The translations under genes and the position numbers were made by a program. This document shows positions 1-8,587 of a DNA stretch of 44,167 nt, one piece after another; the stretch's first letter is position 1, and each line of letters opens with the position of its first letter. The notes below the pieces were generated by a model that worked only from the letters and a program-made list of their open reading frames with translations, was not told where the DNA came from and did no database searches. Origin of the DNA: Limnothrix sp. CACIAM 69d (GTDB lineage: Bacteria > Cyanobacteriota > Cyanobacteriia > CACIAM-69d); the NCBI GenBank assembly GCA_001913845.2, contig MKGP02000090.1, positions 1 to 44,167 on the forward strand, written 5' to 3'.

Positions 1-1
1 A

Positions 2-88
2 GATGAAGGGATGATAGCGAGATACGTTAAGAACCAGGGTAATGAGTATCTGAAATTGCACAGAGATGAGCAGCTTACTCTTTTTTGA
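2..88 (+). CDS. C-terminal end of an IS200/IS605-like transposase (partial)
   Basis: An open frame enters from the left edge and ends with TGA at 86-88. The visible 28 residues include IARYVKNQGNEYLKL and end in a short hydrophobic tail. The pattern of a charged helix followed by YVKNQG resembles the end of small Y1 HUH transposases (TnpA of IS200/IS605 elements). The assignment is strengthened by the bulged hairpin just downstream (95-119), which is the kind of structure these transposases recognise at the right end of their element. The 5' part lies outside the window, so intactness cannot be judged. Other origins for so short a fragment cannot be excluded. Confidence 0.5.
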   Translation, partial: DEGMIARYVKNQGNEYLKLHRDEQLTLF

Positions 89-94
89 TTCTGA

Positions 95-119
95 TACCCC
101 GTCCGCTTGCGGCGGGGTA
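95..119 (+). repeat. Bulged hairpin, probable right end of IS200/IS605-type element
   Basis: TACCCCG (95-101) pairs with CGGGGTA (113-119), and CCGC (103-106) pairs with GCGG (109-112). This leaves an unpaired T at 102 and a TT loop. An imperfect hairpin with a single bulged base a few bases after the tnpA stop is characteristic of IS200/IS605 ends, where single-strand cleavage occurs just beyond it. It might also act as a transcription terminator, though no long T run follows. Confidence 0.6.
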
Positions 120-189
120 GTTCATTTGTTTACGAATATTGCTCCGAATTCGCTGCTAACACCCTTGACTAATATTTGATCAAAAGGAA

Positions 190-1602
190 ATGAGCATTTT
201 TTTGATTACAAAAGAAGCGGCAGCGAAACTCAAAGAGGTTTATAACCGCAATCCTATTTTTCTCTTAGAACACATTCTTGTTGTTTTCTTTCTCATTCGC
301 TACTCCCTCGGCATTCTAGAGGTTATTTTAACCAACGGAGCCAGTGAGGGTGATGGGCAAGATATCTTGTCTTTTAATTATAAACCGAGCGTGGCGCTCT
401 ATTTTTTGAACTATATTGTCACTAGTATTTTATTAATTATGCGATGGAAAAAAGTCATTGTGATGCTAATGGCAGCTCCCACAGTTGTCATTCTCATTGC
501 TATGTTTCCCGTTTCGTTTCTTTGGTCGATCGAGCCGTCCAAGACCCTCAATGCCTCGATCGCCATGATTGGCACCTTTCAATTTGGTCTTTACCTCGCC
601 ACTCGCTATTCCCTTAGGGATCAAGTGCGCATCTTGGGAGTTATGTTCGGCATTTCCCAAGTGCTCTGTTTTGTCTTTGGTGTTGCCCTGCGGAAATATG
701 GCGTGATGGGCGCAGTTCATGCTGGCAAATGGCGCGGCATCTATTCCCACAAAAATCAACTGGGTAAAATGATGGCCCTCGCTTCCGGGGTCTTTGTGCT
801 GCTTGGTATTTCCGAAACCTATCGACGATATCGCTATTTAGCTTGGTTTGGCCTCATTACTGCCTTTGTTCTCATTCAACTCTCTGGCTCCAAAAGTCCT
901 TTTATCAATATTGGATTGCTGATTGCCATGAGTGCATTTGGCCAGATTTTTCGCCTACCACATAAATGGATGGTTCGCGCCCTGATTTGGTCAGCCGTTA
1001 TTGGAATTAATTTATTTTTCTATTGGAATGACATCGTAATCAATATCCTAGGCGCGTTAGGTAAAGATGCTAGCCTAACAGGTAGAACAGATGTTTGGGA
1101 ATTTGTGATCGATCGGATCAAAGATCGACCAATCTTAGGTTATGGCTTTGGCACATTTTGGAATGGCTTAGATGGGAAGTCAGCCTATGTTGTTCGCGCA
1201 GTTCGGTGGCCTGTTCCTGATGCACACAATGGATTTCTGGAAATATGTATTGATTTAGGTCTTGTGGGCTTAGCAGTTTACGTTTGGGTTGTTTTTCAAA
1301 CAATTATCAAAGCCATAGCGCTCATTCGCGCCACCAGAAGTAATGAATACATCTGGGTTCTAATGTTCTTTACCTATAGTACGGTTGCTAACCTTTCAGA
1401 AAGCTCCTTGCTGTTTCGTAACTCCTTGCCAAGTGTCATTTTTGCTGCTGTCTCCTTCACAGTCGCAGCAAACTATTACCAACAATTTAAAGTCAACCCT
1501 TCCAATTTTTCCACTCAAATTCTGGAGCAACCCTCGCCCGAAACCGCTGAGTTATTATCGGATGAATCTAGAGTTGAAATTGAATATAAATCCAATTCTT
1601 GA
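190..1602 (+). CDS. O-antigen ligase / polysaccharide polymerase-like membrane protein
   Basis: This is a 470-residue integral membrane protein with about ten to twelve hydrophobic segments and a soluble C-terminal tail. The central region has the Wzy_C/RfaL-type hallmarks: GRTDVWEFVIDRI near residue 298, ILGYGFGTF shortly after, and the conserved AHNGFLEI motif near residue 345 in the large periplasmic loop. Members of this family polymerise or ligate lipid-linked oligosaccharides on the outer face of the inner membrane. The start has AAAGGA very close upstream (183-188), so an in-frame downstream start is possible. The gene is AT-rich compared with the centre of the window and sits with other surface-glycan genes, next to an insertion-sequence end. 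Ligase and polymerase roles cannot be told apart from sequence. Confidence 0.85.
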   Translation: MSIFLITKEAAAKLKEVYNRNPIFLLEHILVVFFLIRYSLGILEVILTNGASEGDGQDILSFNYKPSVALYFLNYIVTSILLIMRWKKVIVMLMAAPTVVILIAMFPVSFLWSIEPSKTLNASIAMIGTFQFGLYLATRYSLRDQVRILGVMFGISQVLCFVFGVALRKYGVMGAVHAGKWRGIYSHKNQLGKMMALASGVFVLLGISETYRRYRYLAWFGLITAFVLIQLSGSKSPFINIGLLIAMSAFGQIFRLPHKWMVRALIWSAVIGINLFFYWNDIVINILGALGKDASLTGRTDVWEFVIDRIKDRPILGYGFGTFWNGLDGKSAYVVRAVRWPVPDAHNGFLEICIDLGLVGLAVYVWVVFQTIIKAIALIRATRSNEYIWVLMFFTYSTVANLSESSLLFRNSLPSVIFAAVSFTVAANYYQQFKVNPSNFSTQILEQPSPETAELLSDESRVEIEYKSNS

Positions 1603-2075
1603 TCACGGAAAAAATTGCAAGCACTTTAAAAATGCAAAATGTCTACTCGTTATCAAATTCTTTAAGAAAAATTCACTTTTTGAAATTTATAATTCTTTCT
1701 TGATCAAAAATAAAAATTCCTCAAAAATCCTCAAAAAAATTCCATAAAGCTAAATACAAATCAATTTCGACAATGCAGTATAATGGCAACGGAAATCTTC
1801 GGTTTATAATAAATGCCTAAAATATAATCTGAGATTTTGCTTAAACATTGCTTCAAGCTTATCAAGCTTCAAGCTTACAAATAGAGCAGTTCATTTCATG
1901 ATTGAAAAATTCATGATTGAAAAATTCTTTCCTGATTCAAATAAAATAAATCAGAATAATTGTCCAGTGCCTTGTTTTTAACTGTCTTGTTTTTACAAGA
2001 ACCCTTTGAGTAAGCATTTTGCTTGAAGAAACTCAAAAATCGATAACCTACTCTGCTTTCAACACCAATCGTCCC
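1603..2075. other. AT-rich intergenic region with short direct repeats
   Basis: No convincing gene is present. The region holds A/T runs (for example around 1660-1745), three CAAGCTT copies at 1854-1860, 1863-1869 and 1870-1876, and an exact 15-bp tandem duplication, TCATGATTGAAAAAT at 1896-1910 and 1911-1925. It probably contains the promoter of the following gene, but I cannot point to a confident -35/-10 pair. Confidence 0.6.
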
Positions 2076-2957
2076 ATGCAAATCGATAACTCTCAAAATC
2101 TATCTTCCTTTGCAATCATTACGCCAAGTTATGATCAAGATTTTCAGCGATGCCAACTTCTCTGTAAAAGTATCTCGCGCTTTGTTCAGCCACCTTTCAA
2201 GCATTATATTGTTGTAGAAAAACGTGATCTCAAGCTATTTTCACAACTCAAGAACCAACACACAGAAATTATTATTGTTCAAGATTTGCTCCCCTTTTGG
2301 CTCTTTAGGCTACCCAAAATCCGAAAAACCTGGTTCAGCTTAAAAGGAGTTCCAGTGCGTAGCTGGATTATGCAGCAAATTTCTAAAATTGCACTTTCTA
2401 GAGTAATTGATGAAGAAATTTCAGTTTTTCTGGATTCGGATGAAATGTTTATCCGAGATTTTGGAATTTTGAATCTGGTCAAAAATAACCAAGTGCGATT
2501 CTATGCTGAGCCAGAAGGCAATCCGATCGGAATGGATACGCCGCACCAACATTGGCATCAATCAGCTAGCCGGTTATTGGGTTTAACGGCAACACCCATG
2601 CCAGCCCCCGACTATATTGCTGATGTGATTACGTGGAAACGAGAAAACGTAGCAGCGATGTGTCGTCACATTGAGCGAATTTATCATCAATCATGGTTTG
2701 AGGCGGTTTCAAAAACCTGGCATTTCTCTGAATACACACTCTATGGAACCTATATTGACCGGGTGCTTCAAGACCGGAGCGGCCATTACTGGGATCCAAC
2801 CAAAATTCTCAATTCCTATTACGATCCCAATGTGATGACCGAAGAAGAGTTGCGCAACTTTGTTAACTCAACTCGACCTGAGCATGTTGCCATCATGATT
2901 TCTGCTAAGGCTAAAATAGCAGTTGACCGATACGCGAGCTTGTTAGAGCTTGAATAG
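2076..2957 (+). CDS. DUF6492-type glycosyltransferase-like protein
   Basis: This is a 293-residue soluble protein, or 312 residues if the in-frame TTG at 2019 is used. I chose the ATG at 2076 because it lies just before the first recognisable strand, SSFAIITPSYDQD. A strand ending in a DxD motif (VFLDSDEMF, Asp about 120 and 122) is typical of nucleotide-sugar-binding GT-A folds. The pattern PSYxxDxxRCxxLCxSI with the later SDE matches my recollection of the DUF6492 family, found in capsule and exopolysaccharide loci. It lies between a polymerase-like gene and a Gfo/Idh/MocA oxidoreductase, which supports a role in surface glycan synthesis. The donor and acceptor are unknown. Confidence 0.65.
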   Translation: MQIDNSQNLSSFAIITPSYDQDFQRCQLLCKSISRFVQPPFKHYIVVEKRDLKLFSQLKNQHTEIIIVQDLLPFWLFRLPKIRKTWFSLKGVPVRSWIMQQISKIALSRVIDEEISVFLDSDEMFIRDFGILNLVKNNQVRFYAEPEGNPIGMDTPHQHWHQSASRLLGLTATPMPAPDYIADVITWKRENVAAMCRHIERIYHQSWFEAVSKTWHFSEYTLYGTYIDRVLQDRSGHYWDPTKILNSYYDPNVMTEEELRNFVNSTRPEHVAIMISAKAKIAVDRYASLLELE

Positions 2958-3249
2958 GCTGGTTGCTAATGGTGTGTAATCGATCGCTCTTCATGATGGG
3001 TGGAGGGTAAATGTTGAGCGAGTCGAAGCAGCCAGCATCCGATCAAAAACCCTCGGACTACCTTCAACGATCCGGTGACTGCCCACAAGTCTCGGTAAAG
3101 GATGAAAATTTGGCCAGGTTTGTGGAGACCCGCTGCCCAAGGAGTTGGTCAGTAGTGATGTTCTTGACCCTGAGACCGCCAAAACTAGCTGACTATTTGG
3201 GGCATCCCCCTTATTCTGTTTTTGATCAATATAGACGAGCAATAGTTCC

Positions 3250-4377
3250 ATGAATGTTGCATTGATCGGCTGTGGATTTGTTGCTGATTATTATGTGCGA
3301 ACCCTAGAAAATCATCCTTCATTAAAAATTCTGGGCGTAATGGATCGAGATTCAGCACGCACAGAGCATTTTTCTCAATTTCACAAACTTCCTAAGTACC
3401 CCAGTTTGGAAGCGGTACTGGCAGATGAGCGCGTGCAAATTGTCATTAATCTAACCAACCCTCGCAGTCACTACGAAGTTTCCAAAGCAGCTTTGTTGGC
3501 GGGCAAACATGTTTACTCAGAAAAACCGCTGGGTATGACTTTTGAAGAGGCCAAAGAACTGGTTGAACTAGCAGAGTCTAAGCAACTGGAAATTTCCGGT
3601 GCGCCCTGCAGCCTTTTGGGTGAAACGGCACAAACGATTTGGAAAGCTTTGCGCGAGCAAGCGGTTGGCCGAGTCAGCGTGGTTTATGCAGAAATGGACG
3701 ATGGGTTTGTGCCTGCGATGGCTTACCAAACCTGGTTGAGTGAGTCAGGAATACCTTGGCCCTACAAAGATGAATTTGAAGTGGGTTGCACGTTGGAACA
3801 TGCGGGCTATTACTTAACTTGGTTACCTGCTTTCTTTGGGTCGGCTGTTAGCGTCACTGCCTTTGCGGATTGCACGATTCCCAATAAGGGTGTTGATCAT
3901 CTAGATCCACCCCATACGCCGGATTTTTCAGTTGCCTGTATTAAGTTTGCCTCGGGAGTTGTGGCTCGCTTGACCTGTAGCATCGTGGCTTCCCACGATC
4001 ACGAGTTACGAATTTTTGGAGATCAGGGGGTGATGTATACGGAAGATTGTTGGTTTTATCGATCGCCCGTTTATATTAAACGTCGTCTACGAATTCGTCG
4101 CAAAACGATCGAGGGGCCGCTCGCGCAACGTTACCCATTGGTGGGGCCAGTCACCAAGCGCCAAAAGTATCGAGGCGCTCAACAAATGGATTTTGCGCGG
4201 GGAATTGCTGACTTGGCAGAGGCAATTGAAAATAAGCGATCGCCCAGATTGTCGGGACGCTATTCATTGCATGTGAATGAAATGGTCTTGGCCATTCACT
4301 ACGCGACGGCTCAAGGATGTACCTATCAAATGCAAACCGATTGCCCAGTGGTGGAGCCGTTGCCTTGGGCACTTTGA
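3250..4377 (+). CDS. Gfo/Idh/MocA family NAD(P)-dependent oxidoreductase
   Basis: This is a 375-residue enzyme. The N-terminal Rossmann fold begins with ALIGCGFVA (residues 4-12), the dinucleotide-binding glycine motif. The family motif EKPLG (residues 91-95) follows; its lysine normally contacts cofactor and substrate. The C-terminal half is the alpha/beta substrate-binding domain, with a conserved-looking acidic/His segment (EHAGYYLTWLPAFFG). Such enzymes oxidise or epimerise sugars, inositols or nucleotide sugars. Given the polysaccharide neighbours, it probably makes or modifies a sugar precursor, but the substrate is not predictable. The ATG at 3250 has no strong ribosome-binding site. 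The gene is followed by a 120-bp gap before the GT2 gene on the same strand. Confidence 0.9.
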   Translation: MNVALIGCGFVADYYVRTLENHPSLKILGVMDRDSARTEHFSQFHKLPKYPSLEAVLADERVQIVINLTNPRSHYEVSKAALLAGKHVYSEKPLGMTFEEAKELVELAESKQLEISGAPCSLLGETAQTIWKALREQAVGRVSVVYAEMDDGFVPAMAYQTWLSESGIPWPYKDEFEVGCTLEHAGYYLTWLPAFFGSAVSVTAFADCTIPNKGVDHLDPPHTPDFSVACIKFASGVVARLTCSIVASHDHELRIFGDQGVMYTEDCWFYRSPVYIKRRLRIRRKTIEGPLAQRYPLVGPVTKRQKYRGAQQMDFARGIADLAEAIENKRSPRLSGRYSLHVNEMVLAIHYATAQGCTYQMQTDCPVVEPLPWAL

Positions 4378-4497
4378 TCGTGAGGCTCCAATGCAACTAG
4401 TCATCATCGCAAAATGAGGGATCACGGGCGGTTTAGGTGCGATTGGTGAGTGCGACTGATTGAGTGTGGCTAATTGAAGGTGATCAGTTAAATTTTC

Positions 4498-5409
4498 ATG
4501 AAAGTTTCCATCTGCGTTGCCACCTATAAACGACAAGATTTACTGCATCAACTGATCTTGAGCTTGCAGGCACTCAAGTTTGAGCAAATTCCAACTCCTG
4601 AAATTGAAATCATTGTGGTTGACAATGATGCAAATGGGTCGGCGCGTGAAACCGCGTCCACTTGGCAAGAAAGCTCCCGCTGGCCAATTCACTACGATGT
4701 TGAAATGCGATCGGGTGTGACCTATGCCAGAAATCGCACCATTCAAAATGCGGCTGAAGATAGTAACTTCATCGCCATCATTGATGATGATGAACAAGCT
4801 TGCCCCTCTTGGCTAGAAGCACTTTTGACTGCACAAGCACAATTTCAAGCCGATATTGTGGGCGGGCCAATCTTGCCAGTTTTTCAATCCAATCAAGTAC
4901 CCAACTGGATTCATCAGGGACAATTCTTTGCGCCTCCTGCCTATAAAACGGGTCAGAGCTTACATGTGGCTTTCACGAATAATGTGTTGCTCCCTGCACC
5001 TTATCTGAAACAAATGCCCTATGTTTTTGATGAGCGATTTGCGGTGGGAGGTGGAGAAGATACGCACCTATTTATGCGGCTCCATCAAGCGGGCTTAAAA
5101 ATTGTTTGGTCAGCAGAGGCGATCGCCTATGAATCGATTCCGGCTAGTCGAACCACGTTCCAATGGTTGTTACGGCGTAACTATTGGGGTTGGAGCATTT
5201 ACAGCTTGGTCGAAAAAGAACTCTACCCACAGCCCAAGATATTTCTAGTTCGGCTCTGCAAAGGGCTTGCGTTAATGATTTTGGGAATTTTGGCGCTAAT
5301 TCCTGGATTGTTGCGAGAAAAGCATCATTTATATCGAGCTTGTATCCGAACAGCTCAGGGGGCGGGCACAATTATGGGACTACTGGGACGCAGAACTACT
5401 TGGGTTTAG
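4498..5409 (+). CDS. Glycosyltransferase family 2, membrane-anchored
   Basis: This is a 303-residue GT-A enzyme. The N-terminus VSICVATYKRQDLL and the strand EIIVVDNDANG are typical of GT2. The metal-binding acidic motif is IIDDDE (residues 95-99). An acidic GGGEDTHLFMRL segment resembles the ED motif that supplies the catalytic base. A hydrophobic stretch near residues 250-272 should anchor it to the membrane. It transfers a sugar from a nucleotide donor, probably to a lipid-linked or growing chain. It is the last gene of the polysaccharide group at this end. The long non-coding gap after it and the change in base composition mark the boundary of that group. Confidence 0.88.
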   Translation: MKVSICVATYKRQDLLHQLILSLQALKFEQIPTPEIEIIVVDNDANGSARETASTWQESSRWPIHYDVEMRSGVTYARNRTIQNAAEDSNFIAIIDDDEQACPSWLEALLTAQAQFQADIVGGPILPVFQSNQVPNWIHQGQFFAPPAYKTGQSLHVAFTNNVLLPAPYLKQMPYVFDERFAVGGGEDTHLFMRLHQAGLKIVWSAEAIAYESIPASRTTFQWLLRRNYWGWSIYSLVEKELYPQPKIFLVRLCKGLALMILGILALIPGLLREKHHLYRACIRTAQGAGTIMGLLGRRTTWV

Positions 5410-5597
5410 CGATAATTTAAGCTCAGTTGAATAAAATTTAGTGAGAAATCGTTGATATTACTAAAACCTGAGAACTAGCTCAAGATTTCAATCGAAATTG
5501 AGTGTGTGAATATCCTCAAAAGTTGAATGCATGATTGATAAACATTGATAAGCTTAGGTGAATCAAATCAGATGAATAAAAAATTTCTGAGGTTCCA

Positions 5598-6209
5598 GTG
5601 TCTTGGGAATTTGCGGAACGTGCTCAAGTACCAGCCCAAAATTTGTTGAAAATTGGAGAGGTGCGATCGCGCAGTGGTTGCTCCATTCAAACAATTCGCT
5701 ACTACGAAAGTTTGGGACTGATCCAAGCGGTCGATCGAACGGCTGGTGGGTTTCGGTTGTTTGCACCGTCCACGCTCGATCGCTTGGCTTTTGTAAAGCA
5801 GGCCCAATCCTTAGGCATGAGTTTGCAAGACATCAGTGAGCTGCTGACGGTTTATGACAGTGGCAATGCTCCCTGTTCAACGGTGAAGCATAAGCTGCGG
5901 GATAAGTTAGCAGATCTGGATCGCCGTATTCAATCACTTCAGCGGTTGCGGGATGAGTTGCAGTCCCTGTTGGCGGTGGCGGATGACTTGGAACAATCCC
6001 CGGGCAATATTTGTCCGATTGTGGAGCGAGCGAGCCAGCTTCATCAGGCGATGGAGGGTGCTGCTTTGGAGGCGGAAACTGCGGCTACTCAAGGTTCAAT
6101 GATCGCTCAGTCATCAATCGCCCAGTCATCAATCGCCCAGTCAATCCCGCCGCCGTCTGCTGCTGGTTGCTGTGCGAATCGATCGCCAAACCCTGGCACT
6201 GAACCTTGA
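5598..6209 (+). CDS. MerR-family metal-responsive-type transcriptional regulator
   Basis: Up to 203 residues from GTG 5598; the first-domain methionine position is usually at LKIGEV, so TTG 5646 (187 residues) is an equally likely start. The winged helix-turn-helix is clear: KIGEVRSRSGCSIQTIRYYESLGLI, then RLFAPSTLDRLAFVKQAQSLGMSL. A long dimerisation helix follows. Cysteines occur in NAPCSTVKHKLRDKL and NICPIVE, at the places where ZntR/CadR/CueR-like members bind metal, plus a C-terminal GCC pair. Three 15-bp repeats (6102-6146) encode IAQSS units in the tail. MerR proteins distort promoters with long spacers. No metal-efflux gene is adjacent, so the regulated target is unknown. Confidence 0.85.
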   Translation: MSWEFAERAQVPAQNLLKIGEVRSRSGCSIQTIRYYESLGLIQAVDRTAGGFRLFAPSTLDRLAFVKQAQSLGMSLQDISELLTVYDSGNAPCSTVKHKLRDKLADLDRRIQSLQRLRDELQSLLAVADDLEQSPGNICPIVERASQLHQAMEGAALEAETAATQGSMIAQSSIAQSSIAQSIPPPSAAGCCANRSPNPGTEP

Positions 6210-6278
6210 AGCCGATCGCGCCCTCTAAAATCTTTAAAATTGCCCGTTGCAAGCTGCCGCCAGGATGGCATAAACGTC

Positions 6279-6953
6279 ATGCCCAGTCTTACTCGTGTTG
6301 CTAACCGTGCTGCTATTGGTTGGGCCGTTGGTTTAGGGTTGGGGCTTGGCTTGCCGCTGGCAATTGTGCCCCGGGCGATCGCCCGGGAAGGGCCGCCCAA
6401 GACCGAGTCGGTGCAGATGGCCGTGTCACCGGAAGTGGAAACTTCGGCTTCGGAGGCGGCGGCGGCGGCCGTCACCAGCGGCAGCGATGCGCTGTCCGAT
6501 CAACCCTTGGGGGATCCGGTGGCTGTGGAACTGGAGCCAACCCGAATTTTTCGGCGAACGGGCTGCTTTGGCGATCAGCCCATGGCGACTGACAAGGAAA
6601 TTCGTCAACAGGGCCTGACTCCGCCTAGCCTCTGGCTCACGCGGGATTTGCTGGGGGGAAAAATTGTCGATCGCTGGACGATCCACCGGGGTGATGAGCA
6701 GTTGCCGCCTTGGGTGGAAGTGACGTTTAATTTGCAACCTTGGAATAATTTGGAATACCCGCGCCAATATGCCTACCTGAATGAATTTGGGCGAGTGGCC
6801 AGGGAATATGGCTTTAATGTGCGAGTTTGCAATGGCTCGGGCGATGCGTTGGCGGCCCAGTTCTGTGACTGGTCGCAAATGCGGGCGGGGGTCACTTGTC
6901 CGATTTATCTGCCGGGGGGATTTTCGGCGCGGGCACGATCGCGACTGTTTTAG
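6279..6953 (+). CDS. Conserved secreted protein of unknown function
   Basis: This is 224 residues from ATG 6279; an in-frame TTG at 6240 would add 13. I chose 6279 because it opens directly into a signal-peptide-like stretch (basic start, then a Gly/Leu/Ala-rich core ending about AIVPRAIA). After an acidic, Ala-rich linker comes a compact C-terminal domain with the phrases TPPSLWLTRDLLGGKIVDRW and FNLQPWNNLEYPRQYAYLNEFG, plus paired cysteines (RVCNGSG, QFCDWS, VTCPIY) that could form disulfides outside the cytoplasm. I do not recognise a catalytic motif. Its 3' end overlaps the end of the opposing GTPase gene by 62 bp (6892-6953). Confidence 0.7.
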   Translation: MPSLTRVANRAAIGWAVGLGLGLGLPLAIVPRAIAREGPPKTESVQMAVSPEVETSASEAAAAAVTSGSDALSDQPLGDPVAVELEPTRIFRRTGCFGDQPMATDKEIRQQGLTPPSLWLTRDLLGGKIVDRWTIHRGDEQLPPWVEVTFNLQPWNNLEYPRQYAYLNEFGRVAREYGFNVRVCNGSGDALAAQFCDWSQMRAGVTCPIYLPGGFSARARSRLF

Positions 6954-8379
6954 CGGGGTCGGTGGGCTTGGGATCCAGGCCGCCCAGGCCAATGCGCGAT
7001 CGCCACTCGTCTCGCAGTTGATGCAGAACGGTTCCCGGCTCCACAAAATCCAGCAAGTCTTTGGCGAGGGTGTCGGGGCCGTCATCTCCCCAAGTGCAGC
7101 CCGCTTCCAGGGAACTGCGGGTGGTTTTGGCGATCGCTAAGCTGCCAAAGGCCGCCGCCGCCGCCTGCACTAGGGCCGCCCCCAGATAGCCGCTGAAACC
7201 GTCGCTGCCCGCTTGGAGCGATCGCCCGTCATTTCCACCCAAGAAACCGCCCCCCACTTCTCCAAGCAGCATGGCTCCCAAGCTGATCAAGCCCGTCTTC
7301 CAAAACGATTGCCAAGCCGATCGCACCAGGGGCAAACCATAGAGCCGCGACAACGATCGCACCAAAAACCAATCCACCAACACCGCCGCGATCGCATCCA
7401 ACAGCACAAAGGGACTGAGGGCCACGATCACGGCCTTCACTTGAATGAATCGCCAGGTTTGGGCCTCTGCGTCGTCGCGCAGGTGGGTGAGGGTTTTTTG
7501 GGCGATGGTTTGCTGGGCAGTGCGGGCCTGCATCAGGGCATTCAGGGCCAGCAGGGCTTCTCCTTCCCGATCGATGGTGGCCAAAATGGCCGATCGCAAG
7601 GCCTCAATTTCCGGCGGGGGCGACTCCCAACCGTAGGTCACCCGGCCATCGGGCCATTCTTCTCGCACTTGAATTGGGGCCGGTTCCGCCGCCGCCAGCA
7701 CAATTTCATCCACGGGCAAGAACGGATCCCAGCGACGTTCAGTGGGATTGTGGGTCGGGTGGGTCGGTGGGCGCTGGTCGGCCGCTTCCAACTGCATGAG
7801 CGATCGCAGCCGCTCCACAATTGCCGGCCGCTCCGTTTCGGGAAATAAATCGATTTTGTTAAAGACCAAAATTAGGGGCTTATGGGCCTGGCGCAAGGTT
7901 CGCAAGGCCGCATATTCCACCTGGGTTAGGTCGCCAGCGGTAATGAATAGGATCAAGTCCGATCGCTCGGCCACTTCCCGCGAGAGTTCGGCGCGGCCTT
8001 CTCCGTCAATTTCATCCAGTCCCGGTGTGTCAATGAATTCCACCTCGATCGGCCGATCGCGCCCGGGAGGATGCCACCGCACCGATCGGGGCAAGCGCGT
8101 CAGGCCATTCAGGGGCCCCGTTTCCAGCAGGCGTTCCCCCAACAGGGCATTCAAAACGGCGGATTTGCCCCGGCTAACCAAGCCAAAGGCCGCAATCCGC
8201 ACCACGAATCGATCGAGCTTGTCGAGGGCCCCCGCCAACCGATCCAAATCCGGCTGAATCAGGGCATTCCACCGTTGTGAATCGCGATTGCCCAACTGCT
8301 CGATCGCCCGTCGCAGGCTCGATCGGACGCGCTCAAATTGTTCCGACTGGGGCGCGTTCAAGGCTGTGAACTCATCCAA
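6892..8379 (-). CDS. Membrane-associated GTPase (Era/dynamin-like G domain plus DUF697-like helices)
   Basis: This is 495 residues from a TTG start at 8379; a stop lies just upstream in frame, and a later GTG is an alternative. The G domain contains the P-loop GLVSRGKS (residues 66-73), the G3 motif DTPG (117-120) and the G4 motif NKID (174-177), so GTP binding is well supported. A helical region follows, then Gly/Ala-rich hydrophobic segments (roughly 310-430) like the DUF697 domains that tether such GTPases to membranes. Related cyanobacterial proteins are largely uncharacterised. It is followed upstream on the same strand by cdsA, so it might act at membranes or thylakoids, but that is inference. 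The C-terminal tail is proline/lysine rich. Confidence 0.85.
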   Translation of the reverse strand: MDEFTALNAPQSEQFERVRSSLRRAIEQLGNRDSQRWNALIQPDLDRLAGALDKLDRFVVRIAAFGLVSRGKSAVLNALLGERLLETGPLNGLTRLPRSVRWHPPGRDRPIEVEFIDTPGLDEIDGEGRAELSREVAERSDLILFITAGDLTQVEYAALRTLRQAHKPLILVFNKIDLFPETERPAIVERLRSLMQLEAADQRPPTHPTHNPTERRWDPFLPVDEIVLAAAEPAPIQVREEWPDGRVTYGWESPPPEIEALRSAILATIDREGEALLALNALMQARTAQQTIAQKTLTHLRDDAEAQTWRFIQVKAVIVALSPFVLLDAIAAVLVDWFLVRSLSRLYGLPLVRSAWQSFWKTGLISLGAMLLGEVGGGFLGGNDGRSLQAGSDGFSGYLGAALVQAAAAAFGSLAIAKTTRSSLEAGCTWGDDGPDTLAKDLLDFVEPGTVLHQLRDEWRSRIGLGGLDPKPTDPAKTVAIVPAPKIPPADKSDK

Positions 8380-8499
8380 ATCAAACTAGTCGCCCCCATT
8401 GTAGAAGCGAGGCGATCGTCTCGTTGCATTGGCTCCCGAAAATCCAGCTAGCAGGCGCAGATCGGGGCATTGCTGCTATCAGCACCACGGCCATGGGAC

Positions 8500-8521
8500 A
8501 ACTCCTTAGGGAATAGGAGTT
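8500..8521. repeat. Short inverted repeat between cdsA and the GTPase gene
   Basis: AACTCCT (8500-8506) and AGGAGTT (8515-8521) form a 7-bp stem with an 8-base loop, downstream of cdsA on the minus strand. There is no T tract after it, so it may be a weak terminator, an RNA-processing hairpin, or chance. Confidence 0.3.
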
Positions 8522-8587
8522 TAAAGAACAGGAGCTTTTAGAAAATCATGCACTTTGAACGGTTCAGCGGCAGATTCACTAACACAA

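Noticed and set aside
3011..3253. 80-codon plus-strand frame ending in an ATGA overlap with the oxidoreductase start
   Set aside because: No domain, no ribosome site and composition unlike neighbouring genes; the overlap is likely chance.
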